Positions 1 through 7,572 of a stretch of 9,514 nucleotides of DNA are shown here, piece after piece. Source of the DNA: Bacteroidota bacterium (GTDB taxonomy: Bacteria; Bacteroidota; Bacteroidia; NS11-12g; UBA955); the NCBI GenBank assembly GCA_947460045.1, contig CANHGC010000036.1:1-9514 (forward strand), written 5' to 3'. Under the pieces are notes generated by a model, which was not told the DNA's origin, ran no database searches, and was given only the letters and a program-made list of their open reading frames with translations. Every line of letters begins with the position of its first letter. Position 1 is the first letter of the stretch. The translations under genes and the position numbers were made by a program.

Positions 1-705
1 ACAACGTTGACAAAGCGAATGGCGGAGGAGTTAACGAAGTATTTGATGCGATTGGGTGTGAAGGTGGACTACATTCACAGTGAGGTGAAGACTTTGGATC
101 GCGTAGAAATTTTGAGAAATTTAAGGATGGGGGTGATAGATGTGTTGATTGGTGTGAATTTGTTGAGGGAGGGATTGGATTTGCCGGAGGTGAGTTTGGT
201 GGCGATCATGGATGCGGATAAGGAAGGATTTTTGAGAAGTCAGACCGCGTTGGTGCAAACGATTGGTAGGGCTGCGCGAAACGATCGGGGCTTGGTGATT
301 ATGTATGCCGACAAGATTACGGAGAGTATGCGAAAAACCATCGAAGAGACAGATCGTAGAAGGGAGAAGCAGGTAAAATACAATTTGGAACATGGCATTA
401 CGCCGAAGACTGTTTTGAAGAGTATGGATGAGATATTCAAGCAAACGTCTGTGGCCGATGCGAAGTTTGGGGATGTTGAATTGGGCAGTGGTGCCAATTA
501 CAATTTGCCTGAGAGTAGGATCAACATGGCGGCGGATCCGGTGGTTGCCTATATGGACCAGGCGGGCATCGAGAAGATGATTGTTCGCACGGAGAAAGAT
601 ATGATGCGCGCGGCGAAGGAGATGGAATTCATGGAAGCGGCGAGATTGCGCGATGAATTGGAATTGCTGCGCAATCGCCTCAAAGAATTGGCTGTGGCCA
701 AGTGA
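1..705 (+). CDS. uvrB: UvrABC system protein B, C-terminal part (5' end outside window)
   Basis: UvrB is the damage-verifying helicase-like subunit of the cytoplasmic nucleotide excision repair complex; it receives lesions from UvrA and recruits UvrC. The reading frame is open from base 1 ([11 protein letters not shown]), so no start is present; 234 codons are visible, roughly the last third of a protein usually near 670 residues. Seen in order: the helicase C-terminal lobe with [17 protein letters not shown] (about visible residues 48-64) and [10 protein letters not shown], then the motif VI-like QTIGRAARN (about 86-94), a linker, and a C-terminal UVR motif with [20 protein letters not shown] (about 208-227), the segment known to contact UvrC. 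The stop TGA is at 703-705. It is the only plus-strand gene here and faces the DUF4249 gene convergently. The reading frame is intact and nothing is odd. Identification is very secure. Confidence 0.97.
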   Translation, partial: TTLTKRMAEELTKYLMRLGVKVDYIHSEVKTLDRVEILRNLRMGVIDVLIGVNLLREGLDLPEVSLVAIMDADKEGFLRSQTALVQTIGRAARNDRGLVIMYADKITESMRKTIEETDRRREKQVKYNLEHGITPKTVLKSMDEIFKQTSVADAKFGDVELGSGANYNLPESRINMAADPVVAYMDQAGIEKMIVRTEKDMMRAAKEMEFMEAARLRDELELLRNRLKELAVAK

Positions 706-729
706 GGTGACTTCCCTGCTCAAAAGGGT

Positions 730-749
730 ATAACCCGTTGAAGGGTTGT
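730..749. terminator. Weak hairpin between convergent genes, possible bidirectional terminator
   Basis: In the 61-base gap between the uvrB stop and the DUF4249 stop, AACCC at 732-736 can pair with GGGTT at 743-747 across a 6-base loop, extended by one wobble and one A-T pair to 730/749. On the plus strand it is followed by a T-rich stretch (TGTTTAAT); on the minus strand TATACCCTTTT follows. The stem is short and the T-runs are imperfect, so this is a candidate only, supported mainly by its position between converging genes. An alternative 4-bp stem (726-729 with 733-736) would compete for the same CCC bases. Confidence 0.4.
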
Positions 750-766
750 TGTTTAATGGGTGATTT

Positions 767-1681
767 TTAGGGAATGGTGACTGAGGCAGATGTTACTGCG
801 CTCACGCAGAAAAATCCACCTACGCCAGGTTTTTTGTTGGGGTTGAACGATACGATATTGGTAAAAATGTTGGCTGGGGGCGTTGCAAACAGACCCCCAT
901 TTTGGTTTTCGCTAACCACCAAGTTGAACCATGCGAAGGCAATTGCATTGATGGAATGGATTTCAATTCTCACGGTTTCTCCTGATTTGAATGAGCGAGA
1001 AAAATCGTTCACGCCATTGTATCGCACTGGGTAGATAAACAAATCGCCATCTTGTCCTCTAGAGGTATTTCCCATGTCGGCGGAAATGTTCAATTGGCTG
1101 ATGTTGTTGAGGAAGGTATCGTTTCGAAAAGTTTTGATCCAATAGAAATCGCCGGGGCCTTTTCGGTCTTTGGCCATGAGCTCTACATATTTTCCGGTGG
1201 TGTTGATGGGCGGGCCATTGCCTTCCACGTCTACCAATGGCAGGGAATCTATGGTGGTTGTGGGGTTTAGGGTGGAAAAGCTGACCAAGGTATCAGTTCC
1301 GATGACTACGAGCAGAGCGTAATCATGTCCGATAGAAAACGTATCACCGGTGGTGGGGTTGGGCACGAATTGGTATTTGCCGTTGGCGGTGTGGTTGAAA
1401 ACGAAGAGTTTTGGGAAGGAGGTGGATTGGTCTACCACGGCCACTTGTGCTTGTGTGATGGCTGGTTCTGAGCCTGTGGAATCGAAATAACCGATGCTGC
1501 GCGTGAGTTTGATGGTTTGGGTATCGAGGGTATTATTGACAAATGCGTCTACCACGATTTTGGGTGATTTGTTCACAACATCCAGTTGGATGACGTCTTC
1601 GCAACCGGCCAGAAAGGTGGCAAGTCCTGAAAGAAGGATGAAGAAACTGTTGCGTTGTATTTGATTGGAAAGTGATTTCAT
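767..1681 (-). CDS. DUF4249-family lipoprotein downstream of a TonB-dependent receptor
   Basis: The 304-residue product begins with a lipoprotein signal peptide: a short basic/polar N-terminus, a hydrophobic stretch (about residues 13-24) and the lipobox LAGC with the acylated Cys at residue 27, followed by Glu-Asp. The rest is beta-rich. It resembles the DUF4249 family: an N-terminal half with KIVVDAFVNN (41-50) and a repeated-strand region, and the family-like C-terminal block ATPPANIFTNIVSFN (266-280) then GGFFCVSAVTS. DUF4249 proteins are known mainly from Bacteroidota, typically encoded next to TonB-dependent receptors; their biochemical role is not established. The start lies 11 bases after the receptor stop, so the two are probably one transcript and the protein is probably an outer-membrane partner of that receptor, on either face. 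No Shine-Dalgarno sequence is visible (ACTCCCCCC precedes the ATG), as is normal for the phylum. Family assignment is by recognition of the pattern, not a search. Confidence 0.85.
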   Translation of the reverse strand: MKSLSNQIQRNSFFILLSGLATFLAGCEDVIQLDVVNKSPKIVVDAFVNNTLDTQTIKLTRSIGYFDSTGSEPAITQAQVAVVDQSTSFPKLFVFNHTANGKYQFVPNPTTGDTFSIGHDYALLVVIGTDTLVSFSTLNPTTTIDSLPLVDVEGNGPPINTTGKYVELMAKDRKGPGDFYWIKTFRNDTFLNNISQLNISADMGNTSRGQDGDLFIYPVRYNGVNDFSRSFKSGETVRIEIHSINAIAFAWFNLVVSENQNGGLFATPPANIFTNIVSFNPNKKPGVGGFFCVSAVTSASVTIP

Positions 1682-1692
1682 GGGGGGAGTAA

Positions 1693-4104
1693 TTAGAATT
1701 TGAAATTGTAAGAGATGGAAGGAATGGCGGCGCCGATTACGCTGTATCTGATGGCTTCGTTTTGACCTTTGTTTTGGAAGTTGGTGGCGAAGTAGATACT
1801 AAATGGGTTGCGTCTGTTATACACGTTATAGCAGGAGATCACCCAGTTGCTTTCGAACTTCTTGGTTTTCTTTCTGGTATAGGTGACGCTTAGGTCGAGG
1901 CGATGATAATCCGGGTTCCTTACATTGTTTCTTGCATTGGAACCTGCATCGGGTACAACGTAACCTTGTACGGTATATTGACCTGTGTAGAAGGTGGCGG
2001 GTGTGCCTGTACTGAAGACGAAGTTGGCTGCAAACTCCCATTTATTATTGAGTTTGTATTGCGATACCACGTACAAATTGTGGAGGCGATCGAACCGGTT
2101 GGCGTACCAGTTTCCATCGTTGATACCAACCACTTGTCGTTCAGAGCGAGAGAGCGTATAACTTACCCAACCCGTTAGGTTGCCGGAAGATTTCTTTACG
2201 TAGGCTTCAATTCCGTAGGCTCTTCCGATTCCAGTTAACAAATCTGCTTCAAGTAACTCATTTAGAAGTAGGCTTGCACCGTCAATGTAATCTACTTGGT
2301 TTTGGAGGGTTTTGTAATATCCTTCGATGCTGGTTTCGAATTCGTGTTTTCCGTTGAAATTTTTGAAGTAACCCAGGGCAATTTGGTCGGCAATTTCCGG
2401 CTTGATGTTGTTGGTTGTGGGCTGCCAAACGTCGAATGGCACTGAGGCGGCGGTGTTTGAAATGAGGTGAAGGTTTTGAACCATTCTGTTGTAACCCCCT
2501 TTGATTGAGCTGTTGTTATTGAGTTGGTATTTGAAGCCCAGGCGGGGTTCGGGGTTGATGTAATTGGCAACAATTTGGCCTTTTTCGGTAGAATACATAC
2601 TATCTAGTATGCCTTGTTTGCCCGGTTCTCTGTTGAACAAATACACTTTTCCTGGTCCCATGTATAAGAACTGACTCACTCGGATGCCGGCTCTAATGGA
2701 GAATCTGCCGTTGGCGTTCCAATCATTGGAGATGTAAACAGCATTTTCAAGTGCGTATCTATCGGGCAGACCAAACTTAAGGTTTAGGGTAGCTGATTTG
2801 GCTACGGCTTCACCGGGGATGAAGCGGTAATGGGTAGATTGGGCACCGAAGGCGATGGTGTTTTTTGGGTTATAGAAGTAGTTGAAGTCAACTTTGGCAC
2901 TATTGTTTACAATGTTGCTTTTCCAATTGAAGGTAACGTCGCGATTGGTAAACTCCAGGTTATAGCGGTATCGGGAGTAATAATAGGTGAAGTTGGAGAA
3001 CAATCTTTTGTTGAACACGTGATTCCAACGGGTGGTAACGGTGGAGTTGCCCCATTTCACGCCAAACAGTCCAGCGGCTTTGAAAACGTCATCGCCGATA
3101 TAGGTAGAGATAAATATGTTGTCTCTTTTGTAGCTGTAATTGGCTTTGGCGGTGAGGTCGTAGAAATAAAATTGGCTGCCGGCGAGGTTATCGGGCAGAA
3201 AGGGTTTTGCCAATACATCGATATAGGATCTTCGTCCGGAGATCATGAAGCTTGATTTTGCGGGGGTGCTGCGGGGTTTCAGCAGTTTTTTGGATTCGGG
3301 TTTTGCCAATGGACCTTCGAGGGTAAGGCGGGAGAAAATGGTGCCGATACCACCATTGGCTTGGAAAGCCCTTTTGTTTCCATCGCGGGATTTCACATCG
3401 AGGGTGGAGCTGAGTCGACCCCCATAATTGGCGGGAATGCCACCTTTCACGAGTTCTACGTCTTTTACTGCATCGGGGTTGAAGATCGAAAAGAAACCAA
3501 AAAGGTGAGCGGAATTGAATACGGGTGCTTCGTCCATCAGTACCAAATTTTGGTCAATTGAACCGCCTCTTACGTTGAATCCGGAGGCACCTTCGCCCAC
3601 AGTGGTTACGCCGGGAAGCAGTTGAATGCTTTTGATCACGTCGGCCTCACCCAGGAATGCGGGGATTTTTTTGATGGTTTGGCCGTTGATGCTTTGGGTG
3701 GAGATATCGAGTGATTTGACGTTGTTGTTGCGTTTGGAGCGGATGATGACTGTGCCTACGCCTTCCACCTCGGGGATGAGCAAGAAGTTGATTTCTTCAT
3801 TGGCTTTGGCGGTGATGGTTTGCGCGAAGGGGGGATAAGACGGCGCGATGATTTGGATGGTATACTGGCCTTGGGGAATGGTAATGCTGTAAAAACCATA
3901 ACCGTTGGTGGCGGCACGAAAATCTGGACTGACTTTGGTGTCGCTGGGGCTTGTGGTTGTTTTTACTGGGGTAACAATGATTTGTGCTTTGCCGATGGTT
4001 TCTCTGGTGGTGCTGTCTTTGATGTATCCTGATATGGTAACATTTTGGGCGCTGAGTAATCCGGTGGTAATGATGAAGAATAAGAAGGAAATGATGCGTT
4101 GCAT
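1693..4104 (-). CDS. TonB-dependent outer-membrane receptor with carboxypeptidase-regulatory-like domain
   Basis: This is an outer-membrane beta-barrel transporter that would take up a ligand using energy from TonB-ExbBD. From the chosen start it has 803 residues: a signal peptide (about 1-20, MQRIISFLFF through LLSAQ), a CarboxypepD-regulatory-like beta-sandwich (about 22-110, ISGYIKDSTTRETIGKAQI), a possible TonB-box-like strand (GVGTVIIRSK, about 115-124), a plug domain (about 125-240, with SGFNVRGGSIDQNLVLMDEA and VKGGIPANYGGRLSSTLDV), and a long barrel ending in YNFKF with the C-terminal Phe typical of outer-membrane proteins. The frame is open to an ATG at 4203, but that adds 33 residues ahead of the signal peptide; ATG 4104 puts the signal peptide at the N-terminus and lies just behind a TACCTTTG element. 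It is not a full SusC type: it is short and no SusD follows. The substrate is unknown; the DUF4249 gene 11 bases downstream is the only clue. Confidence 0.93.
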   Translation of the reverse strand: MQRIISFLFFIITTGLLSAQNVTISGYIKDSTTRETIGKAQIIVTPVKTTTSPSDTKVSPDFRAATNGYGFYSITIPQGQYTIQIIAPSYPPFAQTITAKANEEINFLLIPEVEGVGTVIIRSKRNNNVKSLDISTQSINGQTIKKIPAFLGEADVIKSIQLLPGVTTVGEGASGFNVRGGSIDQNLVLMDEAPVFNSAHLFGFFSIFNPDAVKDVELVKGGIPANYGGRLSSTLDVKSRDGNKRAFQANGGIGTIFSRLTLEGPLAKPESKKLLKPRSTPAKSSFMISGRRSYIDVLAKPFLPDNLAGSQFYFYDLTAKANYSYKRDNIFISTYIGDDVFKAAGLFGVKWGNSTVTTRWNHVFNKRLFSNFTYYYSRYRYNLEFTNRDVTFNWKSNIVNNSAKVDFNYFYNPKNTIAFGAQSTHYRFIPGEAVAKSATLNLKFGLPDRYALENAVYISNDWNANGRFSIRAGIRVSQFLYMGPGKVYLFNREPGKQGILDSMYSTEKGQIVANYINPEPRLGFKYQLNNNSSIKGGYNRMVQNLHLISNTAASVPFDVWQPTTNNIKPEIADQIALGYFKNFNGKHEFETSIEGYYKTLQNQVDYIDGASLLLNELLEADLLTGIGRAYGIEAYVKKSSGNLTGWVSYTLSRSERQVVGINDGNWYANRFDRLHNLYVVSQYKLNNKWEFAANFVFSTGTPATFYTGQYTVQGYVVPDAGSNARNNVRNPDYHRLDLSVTYTRKKTKKFESNWVISCYNVYNRRNPFSIYFATNFQNKGQNEAIRYSVIGAAIPSISYNFKF

Positions 4105-4112
4105 TGGTTTTA

Positions 4113-4137
4113 CAAAGGTACTTGTAGAAGTAACAAA
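4113..4137 (-). promoter_or_regulatory. Candidate Bacteroidota-type promoter of the receptor/DUF4249 operon
   Basis: On the minus strand TACCTTTG (4120 to 4113) matches the Bacteroidota -7 consensus TAnnTTTG exactly, and TTTG at 4137 to 4134 could be the -33 element. The spacer is only 13 bases, shorter than the usual range of about 17-23, so the upstream half is doubtful. If used, transcription would start only a few bases before ATG 4104, giving a very short leader and excluding the upstream ATG at 4203. Confidence 0.42.
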
Positions 4138-4243
4138 CGAATGAGGAATTTGTCGATGAAAGCAATGAATTGGTAAAAAACTCTCGGTTGGAATGGGCCT
4201 CATGGGGTTGGTTTTATTGATGCTGTTGCGATGGAGGTGCGTT

Positions 4244-4286
4244 ATTCAAAGAAAAAGACATCCATGGGATGTCTTTTTCTTTGAAT
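4244..4286 (-). terminator. Perfect 20-bp hairpin, likely terminator of gltA
   Basis: Bases 4244-4263 are exactly complementary to 4267-4286, leaving a 3-base loop. The arms contain an A5 run and a T5 run, so the U-tract of the transcript is inside the 3' arm instead of trailing the stem. The hairpin starts 51 bases past the gltA stop codon and lies about 140 bases upstream of the receptor start, so it would end gltA transcription before the outer-membrane operon. It is symmetric and could also stop plus-strand transcription. No gene occupies 4105-4337; apart from this hairpin, the promoter-like element at 4113-4137 and a 5-bp stem at 4303-4318, I see nothing else there. Confidence 0.85.
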
Positions 4287-4337
4287 GCATGATTGTTTTC
4301 TGGGTGTGAGGTAACACCTTGACAGAATGATCAGGTA

Positions 4338-5630
4338 TTAATCGCGGTCTTTCATGTGCACGTAGGCACGGGGGGTTTCGCCGGTATAGATTTGGCGTGG
4401 GCGGGCGATGGGTTGTTTTTCTTTGCGCATTTCTTGCCATTGGCTGATCCAACCTGGAAGGCGGCCCATGGAGAAGAGAACGGTAAAGAAATCGGTTGGG
4501 AAGCCCATGGCGCGATAGATGATGCCTGAGTAGAAATCCACGTTCGGGAACAATTTGCGTTCAACGAAATATGGATCTGTGAGGGCGGCTTCTTCGAGTT
4601 GCTTGGCAATTTCCAAAACTGGGTCATTCACACCCAATTTCGCCAATACATCGTCGCACGCTTTTTTGATGATTTTTGCGCGGGGGTCGAAGTTTTTGTA
4701 TACGCGGTGACCGAAGCCCATCAAGCGGAAAGGATCGTTTTTGTCTTTGGCTTTGTTGATCCATTTTTGAACGTCGCCACCATCATTTTGGATTTGCTCA
4801 AGCATTTCCAATACTTCTTGGTTGGCACCACCGTGCAAGGGACCCCAAAGGGCTGAGATACCGGCAGAGATGCTGCTATACAAGTTTGATTGTGAACTAC
4901 CCACAACGCGAACGGTGCTGGCACTGCAGTTTTGTTCGTGATCTGCGTGAAGGATGAGCAATTTGTTCATCGCGCTCACCAAAACGGGATCTGGCTCATA
5001 TTCGGGCATGGTAACCTGTCCGAAAGTCATATTCAAATAATTGGCCACATAATCCAAGCTGTTTTTTGGATACACGGTTGGATGACCATTGCGTTTTTTA
5101 TAGATCATCGCACAGATTGTAGGCATCTTGGCCATCAAACGAATGATGGTTCTGTTGATGGCTTCTTCTGAGCGATGTGGGTTCAATGCTTTGGGATAGT
5201 ACAAGCCGAGCGCAGCAACCATACTAGAAAGTTGACCCATTGGGTGAGACCCTGTTGGGAAAGCTTTGAACATGGCTTCTAGGCCTTCATTGGCTAGGGT
5301 ATGCTCACGGATGGCGCTTTGAAATTCAGCATATTCTGTGGCATTGGGCAATTTTCCATATAGCAACAAATAGGAAACTTCGAGGAAGGATGCGTGTTCG
5401 GCAAGGTCTTCGATGGAGTAACCGCGGTGATGCAATATACCTTCTTCACCATCCAAAAAGGTGATGGCACTTTTGGTAGAACCCGTATTTTTAAATCCAA
5501 TATCTAGGGTGATGTGACCTGTAAGATCTCTTAACTTACTGATATCGATGGCTTTTTCACCTTCAGTTCCAGTGATGACTGGGAATTCGTACTCTTGACC
5601 TTCTACGATGAGTTTTACTGTTTCAGACAT
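4338..5630 (-). CDS. gltA: Citrate synthase
   Basis: Condenses oxaloacetate with acetyl-CoA to citrate, the entry step of the TCA cycle, in the cytoplasm. The 430 residues are the usual length for the larger Gram-negative (type II, E. coli-like) enzymes, with the small N-terminal beta domain of that type (about 1-50). Catalytic and binding residues can be followed by their motifs: LHADHEQN (228-234; His228 and His231), GPLHGGAN with the catalytic His266, GFGHRVYKN with His308, NVDFYSG with the catalytic Asp365, and Arg390 and Arg410 in MGRLPGW and IARPRQIY. All expected key residues are present. The gene stands alone: a 130-base region separates it from the lysS cluster upstream and a strong hairpin follows it, so it is probably a single-gene transcript. 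Whether NADH inhibits it, as in E. coli, cannot be told from the sequence. Confidence 0.97.
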   Translation of the reverse strand: MSETVKLIVEGQEYEFPVITGTEGEKAIDISKLRDLTGHITLDIGFKNTGSTKSAITFLDGEEGILHHRGYSIEDLAEHASFLEVSYLLLYGKLPNATEYAEFQSAIREHTLANEGLEAMFKAFPTGSHPMGQLSSMVAALGLYYPKALNPHRSEEAINRTIIRLMAKMPTICAMIYKKRNGHPTVYPKNSLDYVANYLNMTFGQVTMPEYEPDPVLVSAMNKLLILHADHEQNCSASTVRVVGSSQSNLYSSISAGISALWGPLHGGANQEVLEMLEQIQNDGGDVQKWINKAKDKNDPFRLMGFGHRVYKNFDPRAKIIKKACDDVLAKLGVNDPVLEIAKQLEEAALTDPYFVERKLFPNVDFYSGIIYRAMGFPTDFFTVLFSMGRLPGWISQWQEMRKEKQPIARPRQIYTGETPRAYVHMKDRD

Positions 5631-5660
5631 GGGTATTTAATAAACGGATTTTGGCTACTG

Positions 5661-5696
5661 CGAATATAACGAATCGGTACAGAATCCCCAAGCAAA
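5661..5696 (-). promoter_or_regulatory. Candidate gltA promoter
   Basis: On the minus strand TATATTCG (5668 to 5661) matches the TAnnTTTG consensus at all but one of the six fixed positions, and TTTG (5696 to 5693) lies 24 bases upstream of it, close to the expected -33/-7 spacing. The element ends about 30 bases before the gltA ATG. An 8-bp inverted repeat, AATCGGTA (5672-5679) and TACCGATT (5708-5715), brackets the -33 element and might be an operator. The whole stretch 5631-5760 has no gene; it also holds a small 5-bp stem at 5712-5725 and no convincing terminator for the upstream cluster. Confidence 0.35.
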
Positions 5697-5760
5697 GTGG
5701 ACAAGTCTACCGATTGATAACAATCTGTAAACAAACACCGGAGTTGAGAAATGGTTTGCT

Positions 5761-6012
5761 CTAACCGCTGATTTCGTTAAAACCTTTGGCCGTGAGTTGG
5801 AATTTGGTTTTCCGAATTTTGTCGATATCGAACGACCCCAAAACCTGGTTGTTTTTGTCGATGGCTTTGATGTAACGATAGTGATGCAATTGGCGGATAA
5901 TATCGATGGTTACATTCACTTGAAGGCCGGTATCCTCCACCACGGTCATGGGTGTTTCTGCGTGGATTAAACACAGAAGCACCTTTTTTTCATCGTCGCC
6001 GATTTCAAACAT
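5761..6012 (-). CDS. Small predicted winged-helix-like protein, translationally coupled to lysS
   Basis: The 83-residue protein is one I do not recognise by name. Its pattern suggests a winged helix-turn-helix fold: an N-terminal helix (about 6-18, DDEKKVLLCLIHA), a short second helix (about 22-28), a candidate recognition helix (about 33-44, NVTIDIIRQLHHY), then strands and a long wing (about 46-75) ending in KFQLTAKGFNEI, the closing strand and Thr-x-x-Gly turn seen in many winged-helix proteins. There is no signal peptide or membrane segment, so it should be cytoplasmic. Its ATG (6012-6010) shares one base with the lysS TGA stop (6014-6012), the TGATG arrangement that usually means translational coupling; this and the coherent protein pattern support it as a real gene. 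It would be the last gene of the ileS-to-lysS run. DNA binding is inference; a protein-interaction role for the fold is equally possible. Confidence 0.75.
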   Translation of the reverse strand: MFEIGDDEKKVLLCLIHAETPMTVVEDTGLQVNVTIDIIRQLHHYRYIKAIDKNNQVLGSFDIDKIRKTKFQLTAKGFNEISG

Positions 6013-7535
6013 CAGTCGAACTTTTCTGGACGCATTTGCGGGAAGAACAGCACTTCTTGGATGCTTTGTTGATTGGTAAGCATCATGGTAAGGCGATCGA
6101 TTCCCACGCCGAGGCCTGAGGTGGGGGGCATGGCGTATTCCAAAGATCTCACGAAATCGTGGTCATAGGCCATGGCTTCATCATCGCCGCGGGCTGCCAA
6201 AGCGAGTTGGTCTTCGAAGCGTTCTCTTTGGTCGATTGGATCGTTGAGTTCTGTATAGGCGTTGGCGATTTCTTTGCCATTGACGAAGAGTTCGAAACGT
6301 TCTACCAAGCCGGGTTTAGAGCGGTGTTTCTTGGTGAGCGGACTCATTTCCACTGGGTAATCGGTGATGAAGGTGGGTTGGATGAGGTGTTTTTCTGCGC
6401 AGGCACCAAAGATTTCATCGATGAGTTTGGCTACGCCCATTTGTGCGGTGACTTCACAGCCCAATTTTTTGGCTTCAGCGCCCAATTCGGCTTCTGATTT
6501 TCCTTCGATATCGATGTTGCCATATTTTTTAATGGCTTCGGCCATGGTGAGGCGTGCGTAGGGTTTGGCGAAAGAGATTTGGTGTTCGCCGAGGGTTACC
6601 GATGCACTGCCTGTTACGTCGATGGCGCAAGTTTCGAGCATTTCTTCTACGAAGTCCATCATCCAGTAATAATCTTTATAGGCCACATAGATTTCAAGGG
6701 CTGTAAATTCTGGGTTGTGTGTACGGTCTATGCCTTCGTTGCGGAAATTTTTCGCAAATTCATAAACGCCATCGAATCCACCCACGATGAGACGTTTTAG
6801 GTATAATTCATTGGCGATGCGCAAGTAAAGGGGAATGTCTAATGCGTTGTGGTGCGTCATGAAGGGGCGGGCGGCTGCACCACCGTGTATGGTTTGCAGT
6901 ATGGGTGTTTCCACTTCCAAATATCCTTTGCTGTTGAAGGTATTGCGGAGGCTTTGAATCACTTTGGTGCGTTTGATGAATGTTTCTTTGAAGTGCGGAT
7001 TCACGACCAAATCAACGTATCGCATGCGATAGCGTGCCTCGGGATCGGTGAATGCATCGAACACATTGCCATCTGCGTCTTGCTTTGGCAAGGGCAATGG
7101 GTTGAGGCATTTTGATAGCAATTGTAGCTCGGTGACGTGCACAGAGAGTTCACCGGTTTGTGTGGTAAACACGTGGCCTTTCACGCCAATGATATCACCG
7201 ATATCGAGGAGTTTTTTGAAAACGGTGTTGTAGAGGTCTTTGTTTTCGTCTGGACAGATTTCGTCGCGGTTCACGTAGATCTGCATTCTTCCGCTGGAAT
7301 CTTGCAAATCGGCGAAGGCGGCTTTACCCATGATGCGGCGGGTCATAAGGCGACCTGCGAGCACAACTTCCTTCCATTTGTTATCCTCAGCAGACTGGTT
7401 GTATTGTGCGCGAATGTCTGCTGCGAGGCAGTTCACGGGGAAAAGGGCTGCGGGATAGGGATCGATGCCAAGGGCTCTGAGTTGTTCGAGCGATTGACGG
7501 CGAAGGAGTTGTTGTTCGTTAAGGGTAGCTTCCAT
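6012..7535 (-). CDS. lysS: Lysyl-tRNA synthetase, class II
   Basis: Charges tRNA-Lys with lysine in the cytoplasm. The 507 residues match the usual class II length of about 500. An N-terminal helix and the OB-fold anticodon-binding domain occupy about 55-140 ([23 protein letters not shown]). The catalytic domain shows motif 1 ([21 protein letters not shown] region, 205-225), motif 2 with [14 protein letters not shown] (264-277), and motif 3 with [13 protein letters not shown] (474-486), the last carrying the ATP-binding Arg481. The start ATG at 7535 gives the N-terminus expected for the family. It lies 37 bases after the lspA stop, and its stop overlaps the next small gene by one base. A TAATTTTG element just upstream suggests that it can also be transcribed independently of lspA. 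No truncation or missing motif is seen. Confidence 0.97.
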   Translation of the reverse strand: MEATLNEQQLLRRQSLEQLRALGIDPYPAALFPVNCLAADIRAQYNQSAEDNKWKEVVLAGRLMTRRIMGKAAFADLQDSSGRMQIYVNRDEICPDENKDLYNTVFKKLLDIGDIIGVKGHVFTTQTGELSVHVTELQLLSKCLNPLPLPKQDADGNVFDAFTDPEARYRMRYVDLVVNPHFKETFIKRTKVIQSLRNTFNSKGYLEVETPILQTIHGGAAARPFMTHHNALDIPLYLRIANELYLKRLIVGGFDGVYEFAKNFRNEGIDRTHNPEFTALEIYVAYKDYYWMMDFVEEMLETCAIDVTGSASVTLGEHQISFAKPYARLTMAEAIKKYGNIDIEGKSEAELGAEAKKLGCEVTAQMGVAKLIDEIFGACAEKHLIQPTFITDYPVEMSPLTKKHRSKPGLVERFELFVNGKEIANAYTELNDPIDQRERFEDQLALAARGDDEAMAYDHDFVRSLEYAMPPTSGLGVGIDRLTMMLTNQQSIQEVLFFPQMRPEKFD

Positions 7536-7548
7536 GCGATTTGGCTTG

Positions 7549-7556
7549 CAAAATTA
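7549..7556 (-). promoter_or_regulatory. TAnnTTTG element upstream of lysS
   Basis: TAATTTTG on the minus strand (7556 to 7549) matches the Bacteroidota -7 consensus exactly and sits 13 bases before the lysS ATG, in the 37-base gap after lspA. A near-copy, GAATTTTG, precedes it by two bases. No clear TTTG -33 element lies at the right distance, so independent promoter activity for lysS is possible but unproven. Confidence 0.35.
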
Positions 7557-7572
7557 GCCAAAATTCGCGATA

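Noticed and set aside
121..723. 200-residue open frame on the minus strand opposite uvrB
   Set aside because: It is fully antisense to an unmistakable UvrB, has a low-complexity His/Arg/Leu-rich product and no recognisable motif; it is a by-product of the uvrB codons.
726..747. Two competing hairpins sharing one CCC strand, suggesting an attenuator-like switch
   Set aside because: It lies after two convergent stop codons with no downstream gene to control; the short GGGT/ACCC repeats are better read as a weak terminator.
2830..3255. 141-residue plus-strand frame within the receptor gene
   Set aside because: It lies in the receptor barrel region and its Gly/Val-rich content mirrors the barrel codons on the opposite strand.
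4303..4318. Small stem GGTGT/ACACC between gltA and its main hairpin
   Set aside because: Five base pairs with a 6-base loop and no T-run is too weak to call a terminator beside the 20-bp hairpin.
5725..5760. Possible terminator after the winged-helix gene (CAAAC with GTTTG on the minus strand)
   Set aside because: The loop is about 17 bases and the stem is only five A/T-rich pairs, so the match is likely chance.
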